From CAWIXB01 sp963839955 (GTDB lineage: Bacteria; Actinomycetota; Actinomycetes; JACCUZ01): a stretch of 64,000 nucleotides of DNA. The stretch is from NCBI GenBank assembly GCA_963839955.1, contig CAWIXB010000001.1, positions 3,348,001 through 3,412,000 of the forward strand, in the 5' to 3' direction. The first letter of the stretch is position 1. Each line of letters begins with the position of its first letter. The notes below the pieces were generated by a model that saw only the letters and a list, made by a program, of their open reading frames with translations, had not been told where the DNA came from and made no database searches. The translations under genes were made by a program, and so were the position numbers. Positions 20,056 through 29,742 of the stretch are shown piece by piece.

Positions 20056-20122
20056 TGAAACGATTCAGGAACTTACGACCGGACGTGTCCGTACACAACC
20101 ACTTTGTCCGGAACCGGCCACC
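20056..20122 (-). promoter_or_regulatory. Promoter and LacI-like operator for the GH78 operon
   Basis: On the gene strand: -35 TTGTGT (20098-20093), 17-base spacer, -10 TAAGTT (20075-20070), then palindrome TGAATCGTTTCA (20067-20056) overlapping the expected transcript start. Two CGGACA hexamers flank the -35, and GGCCGGTTCCGGACA lies furthest upstream. The same arrangement recurs before copy D at 8084-8150. The leader to the ATG is about 90 bases. A repressor of LacI type would occlude initiation here. Confidence 0.72.
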
Positions 20123-20180
20123 TCGTCCTCGGAACCTGCCCACCGCTGCTGCTGGAGCGCAGGTCGGCCAGGATGTGCGG

Positions 20181-20537
20181 ATGAACCTGCGCTGGGACGC
20201 CGTGACGATCGACTGCCGTGACCCTCACGCCCTGGCGCGGTTCTGGTGCGCACTGCTCGGCGTCGAGGTGCGCGGCGCATGGCAGCAGTACGTCGGGCTG
20301 CACCCGATGGCCCCCGGTCAGCCGCGCGTGGTCCTCCAGCGGACCGACGACCCGCGACCGGCCAAGAACTCCGTGCACCTCGATCTGCACGTCCCGTCGA
20401 TCGACGACCTGCCGGCCGCCGTGGCACGTGCCGTCGGCCTCGGGGCGAGCGTGGTGCACGTGCACGATCAGGACGACGTGACCTGGCAGACGCTCGCCGA
20501 CCCGGAAGGCAATCTGTTCTGCCTCGTCGCCGACTGA
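20181..20537 (+). CDS. VOC-superfamily (glyoxalase-like) protein
   Basis: 118-residue single-module VOC protein. Typical features are DCRDPHALARFWCALLGVEV near the N terminus, HLDLHV in the middle (metal-ligand-like His), and DPEGNLFCLV at the C terminus. Such proteins dimerise to make a metal site for dioxygenase, isomerase or antibiotic-binding roles; the substrate cannot be told. ATG 20181 has AGGA seven bases upstream; the open frame further left overlaps the GH78 promoter and is not coding. Divergent from the GH78 operon, with the operon promoter between them. Confidence 0.8.
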   Translation: MNLRWDAVTIDCRDPHALARFWCALLGVEVRGAWQQYVGLHPMAPGQPRVVLQRTDDPRPAKNSVHLDLHVPSIDDLPAAVARAVGLGASVVHVHDQDDVTWQTLADPEGNLFCLVAD

Positions 20538-20571
20538 GGCACCATCCACTGGCACTGCGACGACCACCTGC

Positions 20572-21339
20572 TCAGGTGACCCTCGCCAGCTTGGTCCACC
20601 CGGTCCAGCCGCGCTCGCGCATCAGCTCCAGCAGGCGCTCACCGCGTGGATCGGACTCGACAACGAGCGCATCGAGCAGATCGACGAACGGCACGTCGTT
20701 GAACGCCTCGTCCTGATGATCCAGCTCGCCCCGTGCCTCCGCCTGCTCGAGCATCTCGACCAGGATGTCTGCCGCTTCCTCGAGACGTGGGTCGTCAGGA
20801 CCTGCCTCCAAGGCGTCCCCGAGGACACGGTAGAGCCGAACCAGCTGCGGGTTCTCGAGCTGGGACCACTTGTCCGGCATCCACTCCGGGATCCGGTCGG
20901 GCCAGCGAGCCGCGATCAGGATCCAGCCGTCCCGCTCACCCTCGACCATGCGTTCCGACACCCCGAGCTCCCGCAGCCGGTCGAGGTACGCGACCACTTC
21001 CGCCGGGAGGAACAGGCTGTCGCCGGCCGCGAGCTGCGCGATCTGCTTGCGGTTCGTCTGCAGCCGCTTGATCTCGCCGCGCAATCGCCTGTCGATTCCC
21101 GTGACCGCATCCGCGAAGGTCGCCTCGTCGGCCTCGAGCAGCTTGCCGACCTGCGACAACGGCACGCCGGCCTCGGCGAGGGTGCGGATCTTGATCAGCT
21201 CCACGACCGCCAAGGCGCCGTAGCTGCGGTAGCCCGAAGCGTCCCGCTCCGGTTCGGGCAGCAGGCCCACCTGGTGGTAGTGCCGCACCGCCCGAACCGT
21301 GACGCCGGCGTAGGTCGCCAGCTGGCCGATCGTCAACAT
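20572..21339 (-). CDS. MerR-family transcriptional regulator
   Basis: 255 residues. N-terminal MerR winged helix (MLTIGQLATYAGVTVRAVRHYHQVGLLPEP split over 1-30, then the SGYRSY wing and LIKIRTLAEAGVPL), a dimerisation helix at about 80-115, and a C-terminal effector region of about 140 residues. It is the third gene of a minus-strand operon, 15 bases after the ABC permease, so it is likely the local regulator of that exporter. The dyad in front of the ATPase gene fits MerR-type control, which would make the system autoregulated. Effector unknown. Confidence 0.85.
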   Translation of the reverse strand: MLTIGQLATYAGVTVRAVRHYHQVGLLPEPERDASGYRSYGALAVVELIKIRTLAEAGVPLSQVGKLLEADEATFADAVTGIDRRLRGEIKRLQTNRKQIAQLAAGDSLFLPAEVVAYLDRLRELGVSERMVEGERDGWILIAARWPDRIPEWMPDKWSQLENPQLVRLYRVLGDALEAGPDDPRLEEAADILVEMLEQAEARGELDHQDEAFNDVPFVDLLDALVVESDPRGERLLELMRERGWTGWTKLARVT

Positions 21340-21354
21340 GCGCCGATCATGCCC

Positions 21355-22160
21355 TCAGGTCGCCTGGACCTTGGCAAAGAGGCGCCGTGCCCAGGTGTAC
21401 GACAACACTGTGATGAGGACGCCCCAACCGATCGCCGCCCAGGCGTCACCGACGGCCGGGCTTCCGCCCATCCAGGCCCGGAGAGTGTCGATGATCGGTG
21501 TGAACGGCTGGTACTCGGCCAACCACGCCAACCCCGCCGGCATCGAGTCGGTCGGCACGAAGCCGCTGGAGAGGAACGGCAACAGGACGAACGGCATCGG
21601 CAGATTGCTGGCTGCCTCCACGTTGCCGCCGACGATGCCGAGCGCAACGGCAAGCCAGGTCATCGCGACAGCCACCAGGATCAGCAGCCCGGCGACGCCC
21701 AGCCAGCCGGCGACGGTGCCTTCGGAGCGGTAGCCGAGCAGTACGGCCACCGCGAGCACGACCACCACCGCGACGACCATCTGGATCACCGCACCGAGGA
21801 CGTGGCCGGTCAGCACCGAGGACTTCGCGATCGCCATCGTCCGGAACCGGTCGATGATGCCCTTCTCCATGTCGCTGGCGACCGAGACCGCCGTACTGAT
21901 CGAGACCGACGCGACCGTCATGATCACGATCGCCGGCGTGATGTACACCAGGTAGTCGGCCCTGCTGTCGCCGCCCGGGAGGCCGGCGCCCATCGTTCCG
22001 CCGAAGACGTAGACGAAGAGCAGCAGGAACAGGATCGGCATGCCGATGAGCATCAGCGTCATCGACGGGTAGCGGGCCATGTGCTTGAGGTTGCGACGCA
22101 GCATCGTCCAGGAGTCGCGGAGGACGTTGCCGTCGGTCGCGCGGGTGGCAGTGGTGGCGC

Positions 22161-22164
<4 letters not shown>
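21355..22164 (-). CDS. ABC-2 type export permease (DrrB-like)
   Basis: 269-residue membrane protein with six predicted membrane spans: about 34-55, 70-95, a pair between 115 and 165, 170-200 and a last one near 240. Carries the ABC2 signature region SNLPMPFVLLPFLSSGF with the family-typical FVPTDSMP extension. Its ATG overlaps the end of the ATPase gene by four bases. With that ATPase it forms a two-subunit exporter of the DrrAB (drug or lipid resistance) type in the cytoplasmic membrane. The exported compound is unknown. Confidence 0.88.
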
Positions 22165-23126
<962 letters not shown>

Positions 23127-23133
23127 GACAGCA

Positions 23134-23164
23134 GCATGAAGGGTTGACGTTGCGTCAAGGTCAA
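23134..23164 (-). promoter_or_regulatory. MerR-type promoter with TTGACGCAACGTCAA dyad
   Basis: On the gene strand: -35 TTGACC (23164-23159), then a 19-base spacer that holds a perfect 15-base palindrome TTGACG-CAA-CGTCAA (23158-23144), then a weak -10 TCATGC (23139-23134). The long 19-base spacer with a dyad between the two elements is the classic MerR-regulated promoter. The start of transcription would fall within a base or two of the ATPase ATG. The MerR gene of the same operon is the natural candidate binder. Confidence 0.7.
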
Positions 23165-23294
23165 GGCGCAATTTCAGAATCCCTGAAGCCTGACGTCGTG
23201 TCGGGCGCTCAGGCCTTCAATGGAGGCCGGTCGATGTGAACGGCGCCCTTTGCTGGCAACGGTTTTGTCGGTGGGTGGCGGCTAGGTTTCGGTC

Positions 23295-24587
23295 ATGAAG
23301 TCGAAGGTGAGGGTGCGGTTGCAGGAGCGGGTGCCGGAGTCGGTGTCGGGTTCGCGGTGCGCCAGGTCGCGGGGCTGCGTTCACTCTGACTCCGGCGCCG
23401 GGGGTGGCGGCGATGGTGGCCCGGGCCACGGTGCAGCCGATCGAGGTCACCGATGTGCTCACCCTGGCGTCGGTGGATCCGCAGGCGCTGGATGCGGACG
23501 CGCGGGTGGATCTGATCGTGGCGTTGGAGCGGGTCAAGGTGCACCTGGACGCCTTGCAGCAGAAGGCGCTCGCGGCGGTGGTCGAGGCGACCGAGGACCT
23601 GGGGGTGGCGGGGGAGATCGCCCGCCACGAGGTCGGCGCCGCGCTGCGGCTCTCGCCGCACACGGCGGCGGTGCGGACCCGGATCGCGGCCGACCTGCTG
23701 GGCCGGCTGCCGGACACGTGGCGGGCGCTGGCCGCAGGGCGGATCTACTTCTGGCAGGCCGCCGCCATCGCCGAAGCGGTCGCCGACCTGCCCGACGAGG
23801 TGGCCAGCAGGGTAGAGGCGCGGGTGCTGCCCCGGGCCCGGACCCAGACCCTGTCCGAGACCAAGCGGGCGCTGACCCGGGCGGTGATCGCCGCCGACCC
23901 GGCCGGCGCCGAAGCCCGCCACGGCCGAGCCCGGGCGCAGCGGCGGGCCGACTACCAGCCGTTGCCCGACGCCATGGCGCAGCTGTCCATGACCATGCCC
24001 GCCCAGCAGGCCGATCAGGTGTGGGCCGGGCTGAGTGCCGCCGCCCGCGCCCAGCAACGCACCCTGCGCGCGCGCGTCGGCCGGGGCGGGTCGGTGCGGC
24101 TGCGGGGGGCGCCGTGCGAGTGCCGTGCTGGTCGACCTGCCCACCCTGCTGCACCTGGCCGAGCGCCCCGGTGAGCTGCCCGGCTACGGCCCCGTCCCCC
24201 CGTCGGTCGCCCGCGCGATCGCCGCTGACACCGACTGGGTCCGGTTCACCACCCACCCCGACAGCGGCCAAGTAGTCGCGGTCAGCCCGCGCCGCTACCG
24301 GCCCGCCGCCGCGCTGGCCCGCCACGTCGCCGCCGCTCACGGCACCTGCCGGTTCCCCGGCTGCCACCGCCCGGCGGTGCGCTGCGACCTCGACCACGAG
24401 CAGCCCTTCGACCGCGACGGGCCACTGACGAGGACAATCTGCGGCCGCTGTGCCGCCAGCACCACAACGCCAAACGCACGGCCGATGGCGCTACCACCAT
24501 GACACCGACACCGGCATCACCACCTGGCGATCACCACTCGGCAAGACCTACCTCCGACCACCCGACCAGCACCCACCCGACGGTTAG
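23295..24587 (+). pseudogene. Decayed DUF222/HNH endonuclease-like gene
   Basis: Remains of a DUF222-HNH protein of the kind repeated in Nocardioides genomes. It begins as MKSKVRVRLQERVPE in one frame. It moves to a second frame by about 23374 (AAFTLTPAPGVAAM and the long DUF222 part LIVALERVKVHLDALQQKAL), breaks near 24060 where roughly a hundred residues seem to be missing, then resumes in a third frame (VLVDLPTLLHLAERPGELPGY ... CRFPGCHRPAVRCDLDHEQPF). It shifts again at about 24424 (DEDNLRPLCRQHHNAKR) and once more near 24484 (WRYHHDTDTGITTW ... to TAG). At least three frameshifts plus a deletion make it non-functional. HNH core residues CDLDHE and LCRQHHN are still recognisable. Confidence 0.85.
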
Positions 24588-24675
24588 CAGCGCGTCAGGC
24601 AACCCAGATCCGGCATCATGCACTGGTGGGCATCGCCCGCGCCCGCGACAGTGGTCGTCTGCGGAGGGACCGCCC

Positions 24676-25644
24676 ATGGACTACGCCCGCCTCGGCCGGA
24701 CCGGGCTCAAGGTCAGCCGCATCGCGCTCGGCTGCATGACTTATGGCGATCCCAGTATCGGTCTGCATTCGTGGACCCTCGACGAGGCGGCGTCGCAGCC
24801 GCTCTTCCGCCAGGCTGTGGAGCTCGGCGTCACGTTCTGGGACACCGCCAACGTGTACCAACGCGGGACCTCGGAGGAGTTTGTCGGCCGAGCCGTCAAG
24901 AAGTACTCGCGCCGCGAAGACATCGTCCTGGCCACCAAGGTGTCCGGGAAGATGCACGACGGTCCCGGCGGGCAGGGCCTGTCACGGAGGGCCGTCCTCG
25001 AACAGATCGATGCCTCCCTCTCACGGCTAGGCACGGACTACATCGACCTCTACCTCATCCACCGGTTTGACCCGGAGACTCCGGTCGAGGAAACCGTGGA
25101 GGCCCTGCACGACGTGGTGAAGAGCGGGAAGGTCCGCTACCTCGGGGCGTCGTCCATGTATGCCTGGCAGTTCGCGAAGCTCCAGCACGCGGCCGCTCTG
25201 GGTGGTTGGACGCCGTTCGTGGCGATGCAGGACCAGTACAACCTGCTCAGGCGAGAAGAGGAGCGGGAGATGCTGCCGATGTGTGCCGACATGGGAGTAG
25301 GCGTCGTGCCGTACTCCCCGCAGGGCAAGGGCCGGCTCACCCGCCCATGGGGCGAGCAGACGGCAAGGTCGGACGCCGACGAGGTCGCGAGGACGTTCGA
25401 CTCGCCCGCTGACCAGCCGGTCGTGGAGGCGGTCGAACGTGTGGCTCGAGAACGGGGGGTCGGCATGGCCCGGGTGGCCCTTGCCTGGGTGCTGAACAAC
25501 CCCGTCGTGGCCGCACCCATCGTCGGGGCGACCAAGCCACACCACCTGGCTGACGCTGTCGCGGCACTGGAGGTCAAACTCAGCGATGACGAGGTCCGAC
25601 GCGTCGAGGAGCCCTATCTGCCGCAGACCCCCTACTGGTACTGA
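24676..25644 (+). CDS. Aldo/keto reductase
   Basis: 322-residue NADPH-dependent oxidoreductase with a TIM barrel. Catalytic tetrad visible: Asp56 and Tyr61 (FWDTANVYQRG), Lys88 (VLATKVSG), His129 (DLYLIHRFD). The cofactor-binding end reads APIVGATKPHHLADAVAAL. Closest in style to the YajO / AKR11-12 subgroup (LGCMTYGDP, GGWTPFVAMQDQYNLL). ATG 24676 has GGAGGG seven bases upstream; the frame is open further left only through the pseudogene tail. Stands alone between the HNH relic and lsr2. Substrate unknown. Confidence 0.9.
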   Translation: MDYARLGRTGLKVSRIALGCMTYGDPSIGLHSWTLDEAASQPLFRQAVELGVTFWDTANVYQRGTSEEFVGRAVKKYSRREDIVLATKVSGKMHDGPGGQGLSRRAVLEQIDASLSRLGTDYIDLYLIHRFDPETPVEETVEALHDVVKSGKVRYLGASSMYAWQFAKLQHAAALGGWTPFVAMQDQYNLLRREEEREMLPMCADMGVGVVPYSPQGKGRLTRPWGEQTARSDADEVARTFDSPADQPVVEAVERVARERGVGMARVALAWVLNNPVVAAPIVGATKPHHLADAVAALEVKLSDDEVRRVEEPYLPQTPYWY

Positions 25645-25805
25645 CTCCCGACGACGAGTCGTCAACGGCGTGCGCGGCCCGGCCACCCGGCTGCCGAGGT
25701 GAACCTGCGCTACCGGCCGAAGGCGCAGCCGCGCGTGTGACAGGCAGGTCGCTACGTCGGTACCGCACCAGGACGTTCACGACGCCGAGCTGGCGACCCC
25801 GGAGA

Positions 25806-25830
25806 GCGGTCGGCGTTAGCTGCCGACCGC
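25806..25830 (-). terminator. Hairpin downstream of lsr2
   Basis: GCGGTCGGC and GCCGACCGC pair over nine bases around a seven-base loop, 17 bases past the lsr2 stop. There is no U-run, as is common in high-G+C actinobacteria. The rest of the 200-base gap to the aldo/keto reductase shows nothing else I can name. Confidence 0.55.
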
Positions 25831-25846
25831 CTCGTTGTCCGACCGC

Positions 25847-26173
25847 TTAGTTGCCCGACTTCTCGTAGGCAGCGACCACGTCGCGCGGGATGCGACCGCG
25901 CTCGTTGACCTTGTGACCATGGGCGCGCGCCCACTCGCGGATCTGGGCCGTGCGGTTGTCGCCGCGCTTGGCCCGACTGCGTCCGGAGGTCGCGCTCCGC
26001 CCGCCGCGGCGAGCCGTGCCGACGTACTGGGCGAAGGAGTCGCGCAGCTTCGCGGCGTTCGCGGTGCTCAGGTCGATCTCGTAGGAGACCCCGTCGAGGC
26101 CGAACTTGACCGTTTCGTCGGCCGGACCGCCGTCGATGTCGTCGACGAGCAAAACCTGGACTTTCTGGGCCAC
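25847..26173 (-). CDS. lsr2: Nucleoid-associated xenogeneic silencer Lsr2
   Basis: 108 residues, normal length for Lsr2, which bridges DNA and silences AT-rich genes. The N-terminal dimerisation domain (VQVLLVDDIDGGPADETVKFGLDGVSYEI, split over about 6-34) is followed by a basic linker and the C-terminal DNA-binding helix pair with the minor-groove hook RGR at 92-94 in NERGRIPRDVV. GTG 26173 is preferred over the longer frame because GAGAGGA lies seven to eight bases upstream and conservation begins at AQKVQV. The leader region (26174-26313) is clearly less G+C-rich than its surroundings. A hairpin follows the gene. Confidence 0.95.
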   Translation of the reverse strand: MAQKVQVLLVDDIDGGPADETVKFGLDGVSYEIDLSTANAAKLRDSFAQYVGTARRGGRSATSGRSRAKRGDNRTAQIREWARAHGHKVNERGRIPRDVVAAYEKSGN

Positions 26174-26313
26174 TGGTAATTCCTCTCGGGGCGGGGAAAC
26201 ACGTGCTGGGGAAATCATGATGCATTTCTGCCCCCACGCCAAATCCGCAGCGAATTGGCGTGTGGAAAAGGGCCGAGCGCTTCTTGCATTCCCCGTTGCG
26301 CGATGACCGGGCG

Positions 26314-26487
26314 TCAGCCGGGCCCGTCCGCCCCGCCGTCCTTCTCCTCGCGTTCACGCTCGCGCTCACGCTCAGCCAGGTCCTCGGCCCGGGCGTCGCG
26401 CTGGGCAAATCGGTAGACCGAGACACCGAGCATGACGAATGCGGCGGCGGCAACGACCATCGGGATCACCGCGGCAATAGTGTCCAC
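26314..26487 (-). CDS. 57-residue single-span membrane protein coupled to lysS
   Basis: Small gene in the lysS-lsr2 gap. Its GTG shares its first base with the lysS stop codon (TAGTG), so it should be translated by termination-reinitiation. The product has one membrane span (about 5-25, AAVIPMVVAAAAFVMLGVSV) and then a highly charged tail rich in Arg-Glu repeats (DLAERERERERE). No family recognised. Codon use and a clear membrane topology support it as real; an internal ATG nine codons in is an alternative start. Confidence 0.6.
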   Translation of the reverse strand: MDTIAAVIPMVVAAAAFVMLGVSVYRFAQRDARAEDLAEREREREREEKDGGADGPG

Positions 26488-27995
26488 TAGCCGGCCTCGG
26501 GCTTGAGCAGCGGAAATGCGATGATCTCGCGCAGGCCGTGGGCACCGGTGAGCAACCGGACCAGCCGGTCCATTCCCAGGCCCATTCCACCGGTGGGCGG
26601 CATGCCGTACTCCAGGGCGCGCAGGAAGTCCTCGTCGAGCTGCATCGCCTCGGGGTCGCCACCGGCGGCCTTGATCGACTGCTCGACGAGACGGCGGCGC
26701 TGCTCGACCGGGTCGTTCAGCTCGGAGTAGGCGGGTGCCAGCTCGACGCCGGCGATGATCAGGTCCCAGGCCTCGACCAGGCCCGGCACGCTGCGGTGCG
26801 GCTTGGCCAGCGGCCGTACGTCGGCCGGGTAGTCCTTGACGAACGTCGGCGACATCAGCGTGTGCTCCACAAGCTTCTCGAACAGCTCGAGGAGCACCTC
26901 CCCGGCACCCCAGTCGTCGGCCAGCGCGACGTCGTGCCGGTCGGCCAGGTTGCGCAGGACGTCGACCGGCGTGTCGACGGTGACCTCTTCCCCGACCGCC
27001 TCGGACACTGCCTGGTGGATCGGCAGGTGAACCCACTCGGCTTCGAGGTCGATCTCGCCGCCGTGGCCGTCGGGGACGACGGTGCGCCCGAGCACGCGGG
27101 CGGAGTCGAGGACGATGTCGCGGGTGAGCGCGGCCATCGTGTTGTAGTCGCCGTAGGCCTGGTAGACCTCCAGCATCGTGAACTCGGCGCTGTGCGTCGC
27201 GTCGATGCCCTCGTTGCGGAAGATGCGCCCGATCTCGTAGACCCGCTCGAAACCGCCGACGATCAGCCGCTTGAGGTAGAGCTCGATGGCGATGCGCAGG
27301 TACATCTTCTGGTCGAACGCGTTGAGGTGGGTGACGAACGGACGTGCGGTCGCGCCGCCGTGGAGCAGCTGGAGCTGGGGCGTCTCCACCTCGAGGTAGC
27401 CGGCCCGGTCGAGGGTCTCCCGCACCGAGCGGAGGACCCGGGCACGGTCGCGGACCAGCTGTCGCGAGTCGGCGTTGACGATGAAGTCGACGTAGCGCAT
27501 CCGCACGCGGGCCTCGGGGTCGGCGAGCCCGGCGTGCTTCTCGGGCAGCGGTCGCAACGCCTTGGCCGTCAAGGCCCAACGGTCGACGAGCACCGACAGC
27601 TCGCCGCGGCGCGAGGTGATGACCTCACCTTCGACACCGACGTGGTCCCCACGGTCGACATCGGCCTTCCAGTCACCGAGCGACTCCTCGCCGAGCTCGT
27701 CGAGGGAGAGCATGACCTGCAAGTCGCCGGTGCCGTCCCGCAGCGTCGCGAAGCAGAGCTTGCCCCCGGTACGGGCGAGCATCACCCGGCCGACGATGGC
27801 CACACGTTCGCCGGTCCGCGTGTCCGGCTCGAGTCCCGAGTGGGCGGCCTGGAGGTCGGCGACCGTCGCGGTCCGCGGAAACCCCATCGGGTAGGGGTCG
27901 ACACCCTTCGCGCGCAGCCGGTCGACCTTGTCGAGGCGTATCCGCATCTGCTCCGGCAGGTCGTCGTACGCCGCGCCGTCGGCCTGGTCGCTCAT
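26487..27995 (-). CDS. lysS: Lysyl-tRNA synthetase (class II)
   Basis: Charges tRNA-Lys with lysine. 502 residues, normal for the class II enzyme. N-terminal OB-fold anticodon domain (VAIVGRVMLARTGGKLCFATLRD at about 65-87), then the catalytic domain with motif 1 near 180-205, motif 2 at about 257-281 (GRIFRNEGIDATHSAEFTMLE) and motif 3 GMGLGMDRLVRLL near the C terminus. ATG 27995 was chosen where family sequence begins; ATG 28001, two codons earlier, is equally possible and neither has a strong ribosome site. Followed by a one-base-overlapping small membrane gene and preceded by coaX. Confidence 0.95.
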   Translation of the reverse strand: MSDQADGAAYDDLPEQMRIRLDKVDRLRAKGVDPYPMGFPRTATVADLQAAHSGLEPDTRTGERVAIVGRVMLARTGGKLCFATLRDGTGDLQVMLSLDELGEESLGDWKADVDRGDHVGVEGEVITSRRGELSVLVDRWALTAKALRPLPEKHAGLADPEARVRMRYVDFIVNADSRQLVRDRARVLRSVRETLDRAGYLEVETPQLQLLHGGATARPFVTHLNAFDQKMYLRIAIELYLKRLIVGGFERVYEIGRIFRNEGIDATHSAEFTMLEVYQAYGDYNTMAALTRDIVLDSARVLGRTVVPDGHGGEIDLEAEWVHLPIHQAVSEAVGEEVTVDTPVDVLRNLADRHDVALADDWGAGEVLLELFEKLVEHTLMSPTFVKDYPADVRPLAKPHRSVPGLVEAWDLIIAGVELAPAYSELNDPVEQRRRLVEQSIKAAGGDPEAMQLDEDFLRALEYGMPPTGGMGLGMDRLVRLLTGAHGLREIIAFPLLKPEAG

Positions 27996-28051
27996 CCGCA
28001 TCAGGCTACCGGCGTGCCTCATGTGCGACGGCGCCGCCGGGCCCCGCGGAG

Positions 28052-28837
28052 TCAGTCGATGTTTCGCTCGTAGACGAGGCGGAGGCCACCGAGGGTGAGC
28101 CACGGCTCGTGCAGGTCGATGGTCCGTGCCTCCTCGAGCACCATCGGTGCCAGCCCGCCGGTGGCGATGACAGTCACCGTGTCGGGGTCGTCGGCGAGCT
28201 CGGCCGACATCCGTTCGACGATCGCATCGACCTGCCCGGCAAAGCCGTAGAGGATGCCGGACTGCATGGCCTCGACGGTGTTTCGGCCGATGACCGATCG
28301 CGGCCGGGCAAGCTCGACCCGGCGCAGCTGGGCACCTCGTCGACCGAGCGCGTCGACCGACACGTCGATGCCGGGTGCGATGGCACCGCCGAGGTACTCG
28401 CCCTTGGCCGACACCGCGTCGAAGGTCGTCGCGGTGCCGAAGTCGACGACGATGCACGGCCCCGAACCGACGAGCGAGATCGCGGCCAGCGTGTTGACGA
28501 TGCGGTCGGTGCCCACTTCCTTCGGGTTGTCGGTCAGGATCGGCACCCCGGTGCGCACCCCGGGCTCGACCACGACGGCCGTAACATCGCCGTAGTAGCG
28601 GCGGATCATGTCGCGCATCTCGTGCAGCACGCCGGGCACCGTCGAGCACAGCGCGATGCCGTCGACGGCCGCGCCCTTCGGCCCGGGATGCTGCGCCAGG
28701 AGTCCACGAACCACGACGGCTAGCTCGTCGGCGGTGCGCTGCGACTCGGTCGCGATGCGCCAGTGCTCGACGAGGTCCGTGCCGTCGAAGAGGCCGAGGA
28801 CGGTGTGCGAGTTGCCGACGTCGATGGCGAGCAGCAT
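28052..28837 (-). CDS. coaX: Type III pantothenate kinase
   Basis: Phosphorylates pantothenate, first step of CoA synthesis, next to the gene that makes pantothenate. 261 residues with the ASKHA-fold marks of CoaX: phosphate loop AIDVGNSHT at 4-12, GTDRIVNTLAA, VVDFGTATTFDAV and GGAIAPGI, and the final TGGLAPM adenosine motif. The ATG shares a base with the panC stop (TGATG), so translation is coupled. Confidence 0.95.
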   Translation of the reverse strand: MLLAIDVGNSHTVLGLFDGTDLVEHWRIATESQRTADELAVVVRGLLAQHPGPKGAAVDGIALCSTVPGVLHEMRDMIRRYYGDVTAVVVEPGVRTGVPILTDNPKEVGTDRIVNTLAAISLVGSGPCIVVDFGTATTFDAVSAKGEYLGGAIAPGIDVSVDALGRRGAQLRRVELARPRSVIGRNTVEAMQSGILYGFAGQVDAIVERMSAELADDPDTVTVIATGGLAPMVLEEARTIDLHEPWLTLGGLRLVYERNID

Positions 28838-29742
28838 CAGGCGACCTCTCCGACGTCGGCCGGCTCGAACCGGACGACGATGTTGTCGATGAGCCGGGTC
28901 GTGCCCACCCGGGCGGCCACGGCGAGCAGTGCCACTCCGGTGAAGTCGGGACCGACATCGTGCAACTCGACGGGGTCGACCAGCGCGACGTAGTCGAGCC
29001 CGAGGCCCGCCTGTTCCGACAACACGTAGGTCGCGACGCGGCGTACGGCGTCCGGGCCGTCCGCGACCGCCTTCTCGCCCGCGCGCAGGGCCCGGGACAA
29101 CGCGAGCGCCACCTCACGGTCGGCTTCGGTGAGATATCCGTTGCGGCTCGAGAGCGCGAGGCCGTCGGGCTCCCGGACGGTCGGTACGGCGACGATCCGC
29201 ACGCCGAAGTCGAGGTCCTCGACCATCCGCCGGATCAGCAGCAGCTGCTGGGCGTCCTTCTGCCCGAAGTAGGCGACGTCGGGCCGGCAGAGGTGCAGCA
29301 TCTTGGCGACGACGGTCAGGACGCCGTCGAAGTGGCCGGGCCGCGTTGCGCCCTCGAGGACGTCTCCGAGCGGTCCCGCCGAGACGCGCACCTGTGGCTG
29401 GGTGCCAGTGGGGTAGACCTCGGCGACCGACGGAGCGAAGACGACGTCGACCTGCTCCGCCGTGCAGAGCGCGAGGTCCATCTCCAGCGTCTTGGGATAG
29501 CGGGAGAGATCCTCGCCCGCGCCGAACTGCAACGGGTTGAGGAACACCGTGACCACGACGACGACGCAGCGGTGACGGGCGACCCGGATCAGCTCACGGT
29601 GGCCGTCGTGCAGGGCACCCATCGTCATCACGACACCGACGCCGCCGCCTGGGGCGTCGACCGAGTCACTGGACGGGCCGGCGGCCTGCCGCGCCGCGAC
29701 CGCAGCCCGCAGGTCGGCGCGGGTGTGCACGAGCGTCGTCAT
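28837..29742 (-). CDS. panC: Pantothenate synthetase (pantoate-beta-alanine ligase)
   Basis: Joins pantoate and beta-alanine with ATP. 301 residues. ATP site MGALHDGH at 41-48 (the usual motif has Glu at the Asp position), pantoate-site VFLNPLQFG, then YFGQKDAQQLLLIRRM and the KMSKS-like SSRNGYL. Stop overlaps the coaX start by one base; start overlaps the DUF2520 stop by four bases (ATGA). These three genes therefore form one tightly coupled CoA-pathway operon reading towards lysS. Confidence 0.95.
   Translation of the reverse strand: MTTLVHTRADLRAAVAARQAAGPSSDSVDAPGGGVGVVMTMGALHDGHRELIRVARHRCVVVVVTVFLNPLQFGAGEDLSRYPKTLEMDLALCTAEQVDVVFAPSVAEVYPTGTQPQVRVSAGPLGDVLEGATRPGHFDGVLTVVAKMLHLCRPDVAYFGQKDAQQLLLIRRMVEDLDFGVRIVAVPTVREPDGLALSSRNGYLTEADREVALALSRALRAGEKAVADGPDAVRRVATYVLSEQAGLGLDYVALVDPVELHDVGPDFTGVALLAVAARVGTTRLIDNIVVRFEPADVGEVA

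Noticed and set aside
5290..20122. The GH78 block as a mobile element
   Set aside because: No integrase, transposase, tRNA edge or direct repeats flank it. The repeated promoter blocks are regulatory and lie inside the block, not at both ends.
28023..29117. Extended lysS frame of 876 codons
   Set aside because: The extra part lies over coaX and panC in another frame and has no homology.
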